Assembly (NCBI RefSeq): GCF_022770205.1
Contig: NZ_JALEIK010000019.1
Coordinates: 1-64,000, forward strand
Reading direction: 5' to 3'
Length of the DNA stretch: 64,000 bases
From: Helicobacter sp.
GTDB lineage: Bacteria; Campylobacterota; Campylobacteria; Campylobacterales; Helicobacteraceae
Shown here piece by piece: positions 26,103-36,124 of this stretch. The position numbers and the translations under genes were made by a program. The stretch's first letter is position 1; the number at the start of each line of letters is the position of its first letter. Under the pieces are notes generated by a model. The model saw only the letters and a list, made by a program, of their open reading frames with translations, made no database searches and had not been told where the DNA came from.

Positions 26103-27218
26103 TTAAGAGGAACAGGCGGATTTACCTGTATTGATAGGTTGAATTGCAGCATTATCAGCAAGCTTTTTAGCATTAACTTCTTCAATAAATTCCCATAGTA
26201 ATTTTGCAGCCTTTAAATATTCTTTTGCTGATTTAGATTCTGGTTTAAAATACACAATAGGCTTGCCGTTATCGCCACCTTCACGCACAATAGGCTCAAT
26301 AGGAATCTGTGCTAGCACCTGTGTGTTAAATGCATTTGCAACTTCGCTTGTTGTGCCTTTTCCAAAAATATCATATTCTTCATTACAACCCGGACAGATA
26401 AATCCGCTCATATTCTCTACAATTCCAGCAAGCGGAATCTTAAGCTTTGTAAACATATCTAAAGCCCTTGCGCCATCATCAAGGGCGACTTTTTGTGGTG
26501 TGGATACAGCAACACCTGCTGTTACAGGAACGCTTTGTGCAAGAGTGAGTTGTGCATCACCTGTGCCTGGGGGCATATCAATTACCATTACATCTAAATC
26601 ATTCCATAAAACATCACTCAACATTTGCTCAATTGCGCGGATAATCATAGGTCCGCGCCAAATTAGACTCTGTCCTTCATCATAGAGCACCCCCATTGAA
26701 ATCATTTCAACTCCATAAGCTTGCAAAGGAATGAGTTTTTTAAGTTTTTCATCTATTTTTGGTTTATCTTTTTGCAAACCTAGCATTCTAGGCACATTTG
26801 GTCCATAAATATCTGCGTCAAGCAAGCCTACTTTTTTGCCTTGTTGTGCTAGGGCGATTGCGAGATTTACGCTTGTTGTGGATTTACCAACGCCCCCTTT
26901 TCCGCTGCTTATCATTATGAAGTTTTTAATCTGTGGAGCTAGATTTTTCGTGCCTTGTGGCTTTTGTGTTTGCGCTTGGGGTTTTGGCTGTTTAATATCA
27001 AGATTGATTTTTGTGATTCCTTGCGCATTTAGCTTTTGTGTAATGGTTTCGCGTAATTTATCTGCAACTTCACTTGAAGCTGATGGAATCTCTAAGCGGA
27101 TTGCTACGGAATCTCCTTGTGTGAGTGTTTCTTTAACAAAATTAAAAGTTACAATGTCTTTTTCAAAATTCGGGTAAATCACTTCTTTTAAAAGATTAAT
27201 GAGCTGCTCTTGATTCAT
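26103..27218 (-). CDS. mrp: Mrp/ApbC-type iron-sulfur cluster carrier ATPase
   Basis: A 371-residue P-loop ATPase that binds and transfers Fe-S clusters in the cytoplasm. An N-terminal MIP18/DUF59 domain (about residues 1-80) is followed by a Pro/Gln-rich linker and the ATPase with deviant Walker [28 protein letters not shown], and the cluster-binding C-P-G-C pair in [13 protein letters not shown]. The ATG overlaps the thiC stop (ATGA), so the two are made together. This is meaningful because Salmonella apbC (mrp) mutants are impaired in thiamine synthesis at the ThiC step. Confidence 0.92.
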   Translation of the reverse strand: MNQEQLINLLKEVIYPNFEKDIVTFNFVKETLTQGDSVAIRLEIPSASSEVADKLRETITQKLNAQGITKINLDIKQPKPQAQTQKPQGTKNLAPQIKNFIMISSGKGGVGKSTTSVNLAIALAQQGKKVGLLDADIYGPNVPRMLGLQKDKPKIDEKLKKLIPLQAYGVEMISMGVLYDEGQSLIWRGPMIIRAIEQMLSDVLWNDLDVMVIDMPPGTGDAQLTLAQSVPVTAGVAVSTPQKVALDDGARALDMFTKLKIPLAGIVENMSGFICPGCNEEYDIFGKGTTSEVANAFNTQVLAQIPIEPIVREGGDNGKPIVYFKPESKSAKEYLKAAKLLWEFIEEVNAKKLADNAAIQPINTGKSACSS

Positions 27219-28561
27219 ACGGCTTCCTTTTCTTGTGTATTTTCTATAATATCTTGTGAAATTTTGTAGCTACAAAACTTAGGACCACACATTGAGCAAA
27301 ATTTCGCTTCTTTGAAAACTTCTTGTGGCAGGCTTTCATCGTGGTATTCACGCGCTCTCTCAGGGTCTAGGGCAAGTTCAAATTGTTTATTCCAATCAAA
27401 ATTGTAGCGTGCATTACTCATTGCATCATCCCTTACTCTTGCATTGATTCTACCCCTTGCAATATCAGCAGCGTGTGCCGCGATTTTATAGGCAATAATT
27501 CCTTCACGCACATCTTTTGCGTTTGGCAACCCTAAATGTTCTTTTGGAGTGACATAACATAGCATAGCAACGCCCTTCCAAGCAGCAATTGCTGCTCCCA
27601 TAGCAGAAGCGATGTGATCATATCCAGCGGCTATGTCTGTAACAAGTGGTCCTAACACATAAAAGGGTGCTTCGTAGCAGAGTTCTTTTTGTAACTCCAC
27701 ATTGCGTTCAATTTCGTTTAATGGCACATGTCCTGGACCTTCAATCATTACTTGCACATCTTTTTCCCAAGCCCTAAGTGTGAGTTCGCCTAGCACTTTA
27801 AGTTCTCCTAGTTGCGCTGCATCGCTAGAATCCGCTAAACAGCCTGGTCGCAAGGAATCTCCAAGGCTTAAAGACACATCATATTTTTGGCAAATTGCCA
27901 AAATATCATCAAAGGCTTCATAAAAAGGATTCTGTTTATGGTAGTGCATCATCCAAGCTGCCATTAAGCTTCCGCCACGACTAACAATTCCCATTTTACG
28001 CTTTGCAAGGCGCGGCATATGCTCTAGCAAAAATCCACAATGGATTGTAAAGTAGCTAACCCCCTGCTTTGCTTGACGCTCCATAACTTCAAGCATTTTA
28101 TCAATGGTAAGAGCGTTAATGTCGTTTTTCACATCGTGTAGGATTTGATAAATTGGCACTGTTCCTATTGGCACGCTAGAATGCTTAATAACAGCTTCTC
28201 TAATGGAATCCAAATCTCCTCCTGTGCTTAAATCCATAATTGTATCTGCGCCGTATTTAATGGAAACAAGCGTTTTTTGCACTTCTTCATCAATGGAGCT
28301 AGCAAGTGCGGAGCTGCCGATGTTTGCATTGATTTTTGTGCGCGTTGCGATTCCAATTCCCATTGGTTCTAAGTTTGTGTGGTTGATGTTTGCAGGTAGG
28401 ATTAATCGTCCTTTAGCAACTTCCTTGCGTATATTTTCTGGACTTAAATGTTCTATGTTTGCTACATATTCCATCTCTTGTGTGATGATGCCCTTTTTTG
28501 CATAATGCAACTGCGTTTTTATTGTGTCATTTTTGCGGGATTCTACCCATTTGCTTCGCAT
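27215..28561 (-). CDS. thiC: Phosphomethylpyrimidine synthase ThiC
   Basis: ThiC is a radical SAM enzyme that rearranges aminoimidazole ribotide to the pyrimidine of thiamine. The 448-residue protein has the unusual C-terminal cluster motif CSMCGPKFC and the conserved [26 protein letters not shown] and [18 protein letters not shown] segments. It lacks the long N-terminal domain of the enterobacterial form, as is normal for this group. AAAGGAGTATTT precedes the ATG. I see no TPP riboswitch in the 83 bases upstream. It overlaps mrp, which may supply its cluster. Confidence 0.95.
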   Translation of the reverse strand: MRSKWVESRKNDTIKTQLHYAKKGIITQEMEYVANIEHLSPENIRKEVAKGRLILPANINHTNLEPMGIGIATRTKINANIGSSALASSIDEEVQKTLVSIKYGADTIMDLSTGGDLDSIREAVIKHSSVPIGTVPIYQILHDVKNDINALTIDKMLEVMERQAKQGVSYFTIHCGFLLEHMPRLAKRKMGIVSRGGSLMAAWMMHYHKQNPFYEAFDDILAICQKYDVSLSLGDSLRPGCLADSSDAAQLGELKVLGELTLRAWEKDVQVMIEGPGHVPLNEIERNVELQKELCYEAPFYVLGPLVTDIAAGYDHIASAMGAAIAAWKGVAMLCYVTPKEHLGLPNAKDVREGIIAYKIAAHAADIARGRINARVRDDAMSNARYNFDWNKQFELALDPERAREYHDESLPQEVFKEAKFCSMCGPKFCSYKISQDIIENTQEKEAV

Positions 28562-28597
28562 AAATACTCCTTTTCTTTGTGTAAAAATTTTGAAAGT

Positions 28598-28633
28598 TGG
28601 AATCTAAAATGAAAAACCACATTTTGGATTCCA
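28598..28633. repeat. Inverted pair of the TGGAATCYAAAATG motif, likely cysK terminator
   Basis: TGGAATCTAAAATG (28598-28611) faces CATTTTGGATTCCA (28620-28633) across an eight-base loop. Thirteen of fourteen positions are Watson-Crick, with one wobble on the + strand and a C-A mismatch on the minus strand. It is 12 bases past the cysK stop, so it may terminate minus-strand transcription before thiC, although a T-run does not follow directly. Both arms are copies of the motif dispersed through the window, an arrangement also seen with DNA uptake sequences in Neisseria. Confidence 0.6.
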
Positions 28634-28644
28634 TATTTTATAAA

Positions 28645-29562
28645 TTATTCTGTATAAAGTTCAGTGCTTAGGTAGCGTTCGCCTGTATCACAAAGAATGG
28701 TAACGATGTTTTTGCCCGGATTGTTTTTAGCAATTTCGCGCGCTGCCCATAGATTTGCACCGCTTGAGATTCCAACTAGGACGCCTTCATTTTTAGCAAT
28801 TTCGCGCGCTTCTTTATAAGCCCATTCCACATCAACTTTTAAAATTGTATCAATTAAATTTGTGTCTAGTATTTCTGGAATAAATCCTGCTCCGATTCCT
28901 TGTATTTTATGTGGTCCGGGTGCTTCACCGCTTAGCACAGCAGAATTTATGGGTTCTACTGCAATGATTTTTGCATTTGGATTGCGTTGTTTTAAAACAG
29001 AGCCAACTCCACTTAGTGTGCCACCTGTGCCAACTGCTGAGATGAAAATATCCACTTGATTTTCTAGTGCATCTAAGATTTCAAGCGCAGTGTGTTCTTT
29101 ATGCACTTTAGGGTTTGAAGGGTTTTGAAATTGTTGTAAGATAATGGAATTTGGTGTATTTGCTTGAAGTTCTGTGGCTTTTTCTACTGCGCCTTTCATT
29201 CCTTTTTCCTTGGGCGTTAAGACAAGCTCTGCACCAAGTGCTGCCATAAGGCGACGGCGTTCTATACTCATAGATTCTGGCATTGTAAGAATCAGTTTGA
29301 TTCCTTTTGCGGCACAGACTGCAGCAAGCCCAACTCCTGTATTTCCGCTTGTCGGTTCAATTAAGGTTGTGTCACAATTGATTGTCCCATTTTGCAAAGC
29401 ATCTTCAATCATACTTAGTGCAATTCTATCTTTTACAGAGCTTGTAGGATTAAAGAACTCGCATTTAGCGTAAATGTTTGCTCCGCATTCTTCAGAGAGC
29501 TTCTTTAGTCTTAGAAGTGGAGTATTACCAATAGCTTCTGTGATGGAATGGATAACTTTCAT
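28645..29562 (-). CDS. cysK: Cysteine synthase (O-acetylserine sulfhydrylase)
   Basis: A PLP enzyme of 305 residues making cysteine from O-acetylserine and sulfide. The Schiff-base Lys lies in NPTSSVKDRIA, the substrate loop is EPTSGNTGVGLAA, and the phosphate-binding loop GTGGTLSGVG is intact. The C-terminus GERYLSTELY is typical of CysK. AAAAGGAG precedes the ATG. It is divergent from acnB. A cystathionine beta-synthase-like use cannot be excluded, but its length and motifs fit CysK. Confidence 0.92.
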   Translation of the reverse strand: MKVIHSITEAIGNTPLLRLKKLSEECGANIYAKCEFFNPTSSVKDRIALSMIEDALQNGTINCDTTLIEPTSGNTGVGLAAVCAAKGIKLILTMPESMSIERRRLMAALGAELVLTPKEKGMKGAVEKATELQANTPNSIILQQFQNPSNPKVHKEHTALEILDALENQVDIFISAVGTGGTLSGVGSVLKQRNPNAKIIAVEPINSAVLSGEAPGPHKIQGIGAGFIPEILDTNLIDTILKVDVEWAYKEAREIAKNEGVLVGISSGANLWAAREIAKNNPGKNIVTILCDTGERYLSTELYTE

Positions 29563-29751
29563 AAAATGACTCCTTTTTGCTTATTATTTCTAAAAGATGA
29601 TGAAGGGCTTTTTAAAATATTAAAACTTAAAATAAATTTAAAAACCTAAAGCAACCTTTAAGGAAATATAAAAATAATACAAATTTACACATTTTTAGAA
29701 AGGATTAAAAAATATTTACTTTAATTTGTGAAAATTGGGTAGAAATTTTTG

Positions 29752-29757
29752 TATCAT
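29752..29757 (+). promoter_or_regulatory. Candidate -10 element for acnB
   Basis: TATCAT, preceded by TTTTTG, lies 40 bases before the acnB ATG in a 234-base, very AT-rich divergent region shared with cysK. Five of six consensus bases match. The rest of this gap (29563-29796) shows no gene and no obvious operator. Confidence 0.4.
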
Positions 29758-29796
29758 TTGAGAAAACTTAATAATATTTGCTTAAGGAGTAAGTCA

Positions 29797-32343
29797 ATGA
29801 ATTTCTTTGAGGAATACGATAAACAAGCGCAAGAGCGCGCAGAGCAGAATATTCCGCCTTTGCCATTAACTAAGGAGCAAACGCTAGAGGTGATTGCGCT
29901 TTTAAGAAAAGGGGAAAGAACACAAGAGCTTGTGGATTTATTGACAAATCGTGTTAGCCCCGGCGTTGATGAAGCAGCACAAGTGAAAGCGGAATTTTTG
30001 GATTCCATAGTTGAAGGTAAAGAAAAGATTAATGGAATCTCAAGTGTAGAAGCAATCAAGCTACTTGGCACAATGCTTGGTGGGTATAACATTAATCCTT
30101 TGATTAGGGCATTAAAGTCAAGCGATTCTATGCTTGCAAAGGCTGCTGCTGAAGCCTTGAAGCACACTTTACTTGTGTATGATGCGTTTAATGTAGTGGT
30201 TGAAATGGCAAAAAATAATGCGTATGCTAAGGAAGTGCTAGAGTCTTGGGCGAATGCGGAGTGGTTTTTAAGCAAGCCTGCGCTAGAGGAGAAAATTACA
30301 GCAGTTGTTTTTAAGATTGATGGGGAAACAAATACAGATGATTTAAGTCCAGCAGGAGATGCTTTTACTAGGAGTGATATTCCACTGCACGCACAAGCAA
30401 TGCTAAAAGCTAGGACACAAAACGCTTTTGAAAGAATTGAAAAGCTTAAGCAAAAGGGTTATCCGCTAGTGTATGTGGGTGATGTTGTAGGGACGGGAAG
30501 TTCTAGGAAGTCAGCTTGTAATTCTCTTGTGTGGCATATGGGGCGTGAGATTCCGTATATTCCAAACAAAAAAGCCGGTGGATTAGTGATTGGTGGAGTG
30601 ATTGCACCGATTTTTTTTAACACTTGTGAGGATAGTGGCTGTTTGCCCATTGTCGCACCTGTAACGGAGCTAAATGAAGGCGATGTGATTGAGATTTATC
30701 CTTTTAAAGGGGAGATTCACAAAAATAGCGCAGTTGTTTCTAAGTTTGATTTAAAGCCAACAACAATTGCTGATGAAATCCGTGCTGGTGGGCGTATTAA
30801 TTTAATTATTGGGCGTGGGCTTACACAAAAGGCTAGAGAGGCACTTGGAATGTCAAAAGAGGATATTTTTGCCAAACCTGCACAACCAAACTCTAGCGTA
30901 AAGGGCTTTAGCTTGGCGCAAAAAATGGTAGGGCGTGCTTGTGGAGTGGAGGGGATTTTGCCCGGGACTTATTGTGAGCCACTTGTTAGCACGGTAGGAA
31001 GTCAAGATACCACAGGGGCGATGACTAGAGATGAAGTTAAAGAGCTTGCTTCACTTGGTTTTAGTGCAGATTTTGTGCTACAAAGCTTCTGCCACACTGC
31101 TGCTTATCCAAAGCCTGCTGATGTGAAATTGCACGCAACTTTGCCACAATTTATGAGTAGTCGTGGGGGTGTTGCGTTGCGTCCTGGAGATGGCGTGATT
31201 CACTCGTGGCTAAATCGTATGGTGTTGCCTGATACGGTAGGAACAGGTGGGGATTCACACACAAGATTTCCCATTGGAATTAGTTTTCCAGCAGGAAGTG
31301 GTTTAGTTGCCTTTGCAGCAGTTACAGGCTCTATGCCGCTTGATATGCCAGAATCTGTGCTTGTGCGTTTTAGTGGAGAGTTGCAACCGGGTATTACACT
31401 TAGGGATTTAGTTAATGCGATTCCATATTATGCGATTAAGCAGGGTTTGCTAACGGTTGAGAAAAAGGGTAAAAAGAATATTTTTAGCGGTAGGATTTTA
31501 GAGATTGAGGGATTGCCGGATTTGAAAGTGGAGCAAGCCTTTGAGCTTAGTGATGCAAGTGCGGAGAGAAGTGCGGCGGCGTGTAGTGTTGCGCTTAATA
31601 AAGAACCTATTATTGAGTATTTAAAGTCCAATATTACACTGATTAATGCAATGATTGCAGCGGGGTATCAAGATGTAAAAACGCTTAAAAGAAGGGCGCA
31701 AAAAATGCAAGAGTGGATTGATAATCCTGTGTTGTTAAAGGCTGATTCTAACGCAGAGTATGCGGCTATTATTGAAATTAACCTTAATGAAGTTACAGAG
31801 CCGATTTTAGCGTGTCCAAATGATCCTGATGATGTGGCGACACTCAGTGAAATCTTAAGCGATTCTAAACGCCCACATAAAGTTGATGAAGTGTTTGTAG
31901 GAAGCTGTATGACAAATATTGGACATTATCGCGCACTTGGTGAAGTATTACGTGGTGAGGGAATGGTGCCGACAACGCTTTGGGTAGCACCGCCTACTAA
32001 AATGGATGCAAAGCAACTTACAGATGAGGGGTATTACTCGCTTTTTGGAGGTGCTGGAGCTAGGATTGAAACTCCGGGTTGCAGTTTGTGTATGGGAAAT
32101 CAAGCGCGCGTTAGAGATAATGCTGTTGTTTTTTCAACTTCTACGCGCAATTTTGATAATCGTATGGGAAAAGGTGCGCAAGTGTATTTAGGGAGTGCGG
32201 AGCTTGCAGCAGCTTGTGCATTGCTTGGTAAGATTCCAAGTAAGCAAGAATATTTAGAATTAATTCCTAAAAAGATTGAAGGTAAGGAAGCGCAAATTTA
32301 TCGTTACTTAAATTTTAATCTTTTACAAGACTACACGCTTTAA
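29797..32343 (+). CDS. acnB: Aconitate hydratase B
   Basis: AcnB interconverts citrate and isocitrate in the TCA cycle and may also hydrate 2-methylaconitate. The 848-residue protein has the B-type order: an N-terminal HEAT-like domain, then the swivel domain ([44 protein letters not shown]), then the cluster domains with ligand Cys in [10 protein letters not shown] and in [26 protein letters not shown] precedes ATG 29797; an upstream in-frame TTG would add 16 residues unlike other AcnB proteins and would lie over the predicted promoter. Confidence 0.95.
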   Translation: MNFFEEYDKQAQERAEQNIPPLPLTKEQTLEVIALLRKGERTQELVDLLTNRVSPGVDEAAQVKAEFLDSIVEGKEKINGISSVEAIKLLGTMLGGYNINPLIRALKSSDSMLAKAAAEALKHTLLVYDAFNVVVEMAKNNAYAKEVLESWANAEWFLSKPALEEKITAVVFKIDGETNTDDLSPAGDAFTRSDIPLHAQAMLKARTQNAFERIEKLKQKGYPLVYVGDVVGTGSSRKSACNSLVWHMGREIPYIPNKKAGGLVIGGVIAPIFFNTCEDSGCLPIVAPVTELNEGDVIEIYPFKGEIHKNSAVVSKFDLKPTTIADEIRAGGRINLIIGRGLTQKAREALGMSKEDIFAKPAQPNSSVKGFSLAQKMVGRACGVEGILPGTYCEPLVSTVGSQDTTGAMTRDEVKELASLGFSADFVLQSFCHTAAYPKPADVKLHATLPQFMSSRGGVALRPGDGVIHSWLNRMVLPDTVGTGGDSHTRFPIGISFPAGSGLVAFAAVTGSMPLDMPESVLVRFSGELQPGITLRDLVNAIPYYAIKQGLLTVEKKGKKNIFSGRILEIEGLPDLKVEQAFELSDASAERSAAACSVALNKEPIIEYLKSNITLINAMIAAGYQDVKTLKRRAQKMQEWIDNPVLLKADSNAEYAAIIEINLNEVTEPILACPNDPDDVATLSEILSDSKRPHKVDEVFVGSCMTNIGHYRALGEVLRGEGMVPTTLWVAPPTKMDAKQLTDEGYYSLFGGAGARIETPGCSLCMGNQARVRDNAVVFSTSTRNFDNRMGKGAQVYLGSAELAAACALLGKIPSKQEYLELIPKKIEGKEAQIYRYLNFNLLQDYTL

Positions 32344-32350
32344 TATTGTT

Positions 32351-32379
32351 ACTCCAAAGAAATTTTATCCCTTTGGAGT
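32351..32379 (+). terminator. Hairpin after acnB
   Basis: ACTCCAAAG (32351-32359) pairs perfectly with CTTTGGAGT (32371-32379) around an 11-base loop, seven bases after the acnB stop. A mixed T-rich stretch follows some way downstream rather than immediately, so it is a moderate candidate. Confidence 0.5.
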
Positions 32380-32485
32380 TATGCTACAAATCTCTATCTT
32401 TTAATTTTGTGTTGCGTTTTAAATGTTTTTATAAAATAAAAGTCAAGTCTTAGTAAAAATTGGTATTATTTTCAGATTATGTTGC

Positions 32486-32491
32486 TATAAT
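32486..32491 (+). promoter_or_regulatory. -10 element of the Cache-like protein gene
   Basis: A perfect TATAAT (GTTGCTATAATTGC) lies 33 bases before the ATG, after a periodic T-rich stretch typical of Campylobacterota promoters. Confidence 0.6.
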
Positions 32492-32524
32492 TGCTAAATT
32501 TTATTAACAAGTCAAGGATAATAA

Positions 32525-34561
32525 ATGGAGCAATCTGTTATCAATATTCTAAATAATTATATTCCTATGGTGCAACGCTATCAATCGCAGTTTTCATCGT
32601 TAAATACTTTATTGAGCAAAACAACTCTAACGGGAAAAATCAGTTCTCTTGATATTGCTGAAAATTTGTTTGATTATATGGAAAAAACTCAAGAAAAATT
32701 TGAAAATCTTCAAGATGAGTTAATCCATACAATTATGGAGCAGAATTTTCATAATGTGTATGAGGAGGCATTGGCTTCTGCAAGATTAATTGGTGATATG
32801 ATTGGAGTTTTTATTAAAGGCTGCCACGAGAGCATTTTAGAACTTTCTAAAGATGCAAATCTGCGAAATTGTGGAATAGATTTTATGGACGCATTGGAGA
32901 AAGAAAAATCTCAAGAGCATTTGGAAAAAGTATTAGAGATTTTACAAGATTTTGGTAAAAAATCTCAAGAATCTTATAAGGATATTTTTCTTTTTAAAAA
33001 TGATGGAATCTTGTTGAAGCATTTAAAATATGCTGGTGGTCAAGAGAGCAATGCAAGAACTAAGCTTCAAAGCGTATTAGATGGTAGTAAAGTGGAATCT
33101 TATGCAGAATATTGCCAAAAAGTGGATTTTTATCGCACTGCTGGGGATGCACAAGAGGAGAGTTTAGAGTTGTTTTTTGTGATTCCATTGCGTGCAAGCA
33201 GGGAATCTGTTGCTAGTATCGCAGTTGTGTTTGTGGTAAATATCCAAGATAAAGTAAAAAGGATTTTAGAGCAGTTTCCTTATCGTTTACCACAAGCAAA
33301 TTTTGTTGTGATGAATGAGAAAGAAAATATTATGTTTTCAGATAATGTGCGCACATTTCCTATCGGACAGCTTTTAACATTAAGCAAGTATGAAGAACAT
33401 ATATTTTTGGAGAGTCGTTCTAAAACTTGTATGGTAGCTATTAGCAAAGTGAGCGGATTGGAGCATTTAGAGAGTGTAATGAAACATTACAATGTTTGTA
33501 GAATCGTGCCTTTGTATGTTGCATTTGATGCAAAACGCCAAATTAATAGGGATATAGATGATTGTCTTTTGGAGGATTCCTTGCTTGTTACTGAGGAGCT
33601 TGATCGTGTGATTGCTGAGGGTGAAAACATTAATGAAGAGCTTGGTGATGTAGTGATTAATGGTGAAATCATTGCATCAAAAAGCCATTCTTATGCGTTA
33701 AATCCGATTTTAAATAACATTAGAATCTTAAGTGAAGAGATGAATACCCTATGTATTCAATCCACAGGTGAGCTACAAAAAGGGATTTATAATGCGCTTT
33801 TTAATATTGTAGAGTATTATTCCAAGTATCTTGTGTTTGCTGCGGATAGGCTTTTTACAAAAGCAATGAGAGATGTGGAACAAATTAGCAGTAATGCAGA
33901 GTTTGTAGAGTATCTTAGTAAGGCGGGTCAAGAAGGGGTTGTGGATTCTAGCATTAAAGCGCATTTGGCTTCTTTAGAGCAGGATTTTTCTTATTTTTAT
34001 AATGTGGTTCTTTTTGATAAAGATGGCACAATTTTATTAAACGGACTTGATGATGGGACTCTTACTAGAAAGAAAGTCAATTTTTATGGGCAAACAGGTT
34101 TAAATGAGGTTGTTGTTTCTAATTTTGAACCAACATTTTTGTATGGCGATCAATCAACGCTTTTAATGTATTACTATCTTAAAGATTCTATGCATCGTTT
34201 AGTTGGTGGACTTGTGTTTGTGCTTGATTTTGCTAAGATTCAGGATTTTTTAAATCAAGTCTTACCTAAAAAATCTGAAATTGTTTCAGAAGAGAGTGAA
34301 ATGTTTAGTGTTGTGTTTGATGATAATAAGAATATTTTAGCAACTTCAAAGAGTGATTTTAGCTTTGATGAGTTTTTGCAAAACGATAACATTGATTTTA
34401 AAAACTTCAAAAAAATGAGTCAGATTATGAAAATTGGACATAGGCATTATCTTGTTTGCAGTGATGTTTGTGGTGCGCAAGAAAGCGCATTTGCAGAACG
34501 CGCAAGGAGGACTTTGCACGCTGTGGTTTTTGTGGCAGTTAAAGAGGATAGGTTAGATTGA
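32525..34561 (+). CDS. Large soluble protein with two Cache/PAS-like halves, function unknown
   Basis: A 678-residue protein with no signal peptide or transmembrane helix. Two regions look like Cache-type sensor modules: the first has YKDIFLFKNDGILLKHLKY (about residue 160) after long helices, and the second FYNVVLFDKDGTILLNGLDD (about residue 490), again after long helices. Each ends in a hydrophobic strand pair, as seen in dCache domains (LELFFVIPLR; LVGGLVFVLDF). No methyl-accepting, kinase, GGDEF or DNA-binding output domain is present. It follows acnB and is convergent with the DUF2156 gene. It might sense a cytoplasmic ligand and act through a partner, but I do not recognise the family. 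Confidence 0.6.
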   Translation: MEQSVINILNNYIPMVQRYQSQFSSLNTLLSKTTLTGKISSLDIAENLFDYMEKTQEKFENLQDELIHTIMEQNFHNVYEEALASARLIGDMIGVFIKGCHESILELSKDANLRNCGIDFMDALEKEKSQEHLEKVLEILQDFGKKSQESYKDIFLFKNDGILLKHLKYAGGQESNARTKLQSVLDGSKVESYAEYCQKVDFYRTAGDAQEESLELFFVIPLRASRESVASIAVVFVVNIQDKVKRILEQFPYRLPQANFVVMNEKENIMFSDNVRTFPIGQLLTLSKYEEHIFLESRSKTCMVAISKVSGLEHLESVMKHYNVCRIVPLYVAFDAKRQINRDIDDCLLEDSLLVTEELDRVIAEGENINEELGDVVINGEIIASKSHSYALNPILNNIRILSEEMNTLCIQSTGELQKGIYNALFNIVEYYSKYLVFAADRLFTKAMRDVEQISSNAEFVEYLSKAGQEGVVDSSIKAHLASLEQDFSYFYNVVLFDKDGTILLNGLDDGTLTRKKVNFYGQTGLNEVVVSNFEPTFLYGDQSTLLMYYYLKDSMHRLVGGLVFVLDFAKIQDFLNQVLPKKSEIVSEESEMFSVVFDDNKNILATSKSDFSFDEFLQNDNIDFKNFKKMSQIMKIGHRHYLVCSDVCGAQESAFAERARRTLHAVVFVAVKEDRLD

Positions 34562-35458
34562 TTTTAAGATTGCGTCAAATTTGTGCTGTAAATATAGAGG
34601 TTGGTAAGATTGCTTTGCCTTTCTTAAGCCTTCTATTCCTAGATCTTCTTCACGATTAACAAGCTTATAATCACTCCAAGCGTTTGCTAAAAATTCTCTA
34701 TTGATTGCTTGATATGCGCCTTGGAATTCAATATTTGCTTTTTCTATGTGGATAACAATTGTGTCTTGATTGAGTGGTTCACCAAAGCTAAAGGCAATGA
34801 TTTGCTCATCTACGCGCAAGATTCCACCTTGAAAGTCAAGATTTTCAAATTCTTTTAAAGACTCTATAATGCCTACATATTCATTGCGCAAACCATCGCT
34901 TGCGCCATCGCTGATTTTGCCAAACCAAGCTTGATAAGTGCTGATTAACTCATAAACATTTTGTATGCTTAATGCTTCATAGCTAAAGGCGTAGCGTTCT
35001 GTAAAGCGGTTTAAATGCGTTTTCTTCTTATGGTATTTTTTACCCTTGAGTGCAATAAGCTCTGGGATAGAGTAAATATAATCGCTTCTGTCTTCTCTGT
35101 AAATAAAATCAAATGTATCTGGCATAAGCTTTTCTAGCTCTTCTTTATCTGTTTGACTTAGGGAGTGTATAGAAAACTTTAAACCCTTTCCCTTACAGGA
35201 TTCCATTATTTGTAGCAGTGTCTGTTTTTTGGAATCTAAATTATTGTTTTTGTGGATGGGATAGAAAATAAAGGGGTTTTCATCGGGATATTGCGTTTTA
35301 ATAACAAGGCAATCGTTTAAAATAGCATAGCTAATATGTCTTGCATAATGCCAGAGATAAAGATTGGTAAAAGTTAAGTCTGAAACTAAAATGGGGTGTG
35401 AAGTAAAGAAGCTAGTTAGCAATTCTTTATCTTCAATATCAATTGGCTTCCACTGCAT
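34553..35458 (-). CDS. DUF2156-family (GNAT-like) protein
   Basis: A soluble 301-residue protein of the DUF2156 family, related to the C-terminal acyltransferase-like domain of MprF. Typical segments include LTFTNLYLWHYARHISYAI near the start, KKTHLNRF..Y in the centre, and the late QGAYQAINREFLANAW..YKLVNREEDLGIEGLRKAKQSYQP. There is no membrane domain, so it is not a full lysyl-phosphatidylglycerol synthase. The substrate is unknown. It overlaps the convergent Cache-like gene by nine bases. The ribosome site GGAGAG precedes its ATG. Confidence 0.8.
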   Translation of the reverse strand: MQWKPIDIEDKELLTSFFTSHPILVSDLTFTNLYLWHYARHISYAILNDCLVIKTQYPDENPFIFYPIHKNNNLDSKKQTLLQIMESCKGKGLKFSIHSLSQTDKEELEKLMPDTFDFIYREDRSDYIYSIPELIALKGKKYHKKKTHLNRFTERYAFSYEALSIQNVYELISTYQAWFGKISDGASDGLRNEYVGIIESLKEFENLDFQGGILRVDEQIIAFSFGEPLNQDTIVIHIEKANIEFQGAYQAINREFLANAWSDYKLVNREEDLGIEGLRKAKQSYQPLYLQHKFDAILKSI

Positions 35459-35498
35459 AAAAATCTCTCCAAAAAAAGAGAAATTTTAACTCAAAACT

Positions 35499-35750
35499 TT
35501 AAAAAGATAAATTAAGCCGTGAAACTTTTTCTTCTTTAGGAAGAAAATTCTTAGTTTGTTTAAGTTTTCGCATTTCTATGCCTAGTCGTTCTTTTTGCTC
35601 TTTTGCGTATTCTGTGATTTGTTCCATAATTGCTAGTGCTTCAAACATTTCATCACGGGTTTTTAGCGTTGGTAAATTATCTAACAATTCGTTTATTTTG
35701 TTATCGTTTTTATTGAGATATGCAACTTTTAATTCGTTAAGCCAATTCAT
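35499..35750 (-). CDS. Small helical protein after fliS, FliT-like position
   Basis: An 83-residue, all-helical, charged protein that overlaps the end of fliS by 14 bases and has a strong ribosome site (GGAGGTAAACC ATG). By size and position it resembles FliT-type chaperones or the unassigned gene that follows fliS in H. pylori (HP0754) and Campylobacter. Sequence similarity to FliT is not evident by eye. A role in export of FliD or other late flagellar substrates is an inference from the operon. Confidence 0.6.
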   Translation of the reverse strand: MNWLNELKVAYLNKNDNKINELLDNLPTLKTRDEMFEALAIMEQITEYAKEQKERLGIEMRKLKQTKNFLPKEEKVSRLNLSF

Positions 35751-36114
35751 GGTTTACCTCCCTCCAAGCCTCTAACAAGCCCTTTGTTACTTTAATCACA
35801 ATATCAATTTTCTCTTTGCTATTTTCCATATTTGCCTGTGTTAAAAGTTTAATTTGATGTGTGTAAAGCCCTGTTAAATAATGCGCAACTTGCCCGCCTT
35901 TTTCATAGTCTAGCGAGTTTAATAGCTCTACAAAAATATCTGTGGTGCGATTGATGTAATAAATTTTTTTCTCAATATCTTGTGAATCAATGCAACGCTT
36001 TGCCATAGAGGAGAAGCGTAAAATCCCTTCATAAAGCATTTCTACAAGCCTTGCTGGGGATTCCACTGCAACGGAGTTTTGTTGATAAGAGTTATAAGCT
36101 AAATTTCCCTTCAT
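35737..36114 (-). CDS. fliS: Flagellin export chaperone FliS
   Basis: FliS binds flagellin C-termini in the cytoplasm and delivers them to the export gate. The 125-residue protein has the family opening YNSYQQNSVAVESPARLVEMLYEGILRF, followed by a helical core with LNSLDYEKGGQVAHYLTGLYTHQIKLL. AAAGG precedes its ATG. It lies between fliD and the FliT-like gene, ten bases after fliD. Confidence 0.94.
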   Translation of the reverse strand: MKGNLAYNSYQQNSVAVESPARLVEMLYEGILRFSSMAKRCIDSQDIEKKIYYINRTTDIFVELLNSLDYEKGGQVAHYLTGLYTHQIKLLTQANMENSKEKIDIVIKVTKGLLEAWREVNHELA

Positions 36115-36124
36115 TGTCTAGCCT

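Noticed and set aside
28562-28644. TPP riboswitch before thiC
   Set aside because: No CUGAGA-type core or three-way junction can be formed in the 83-base gap, which is largely taken up by the cysK-side hairpin.
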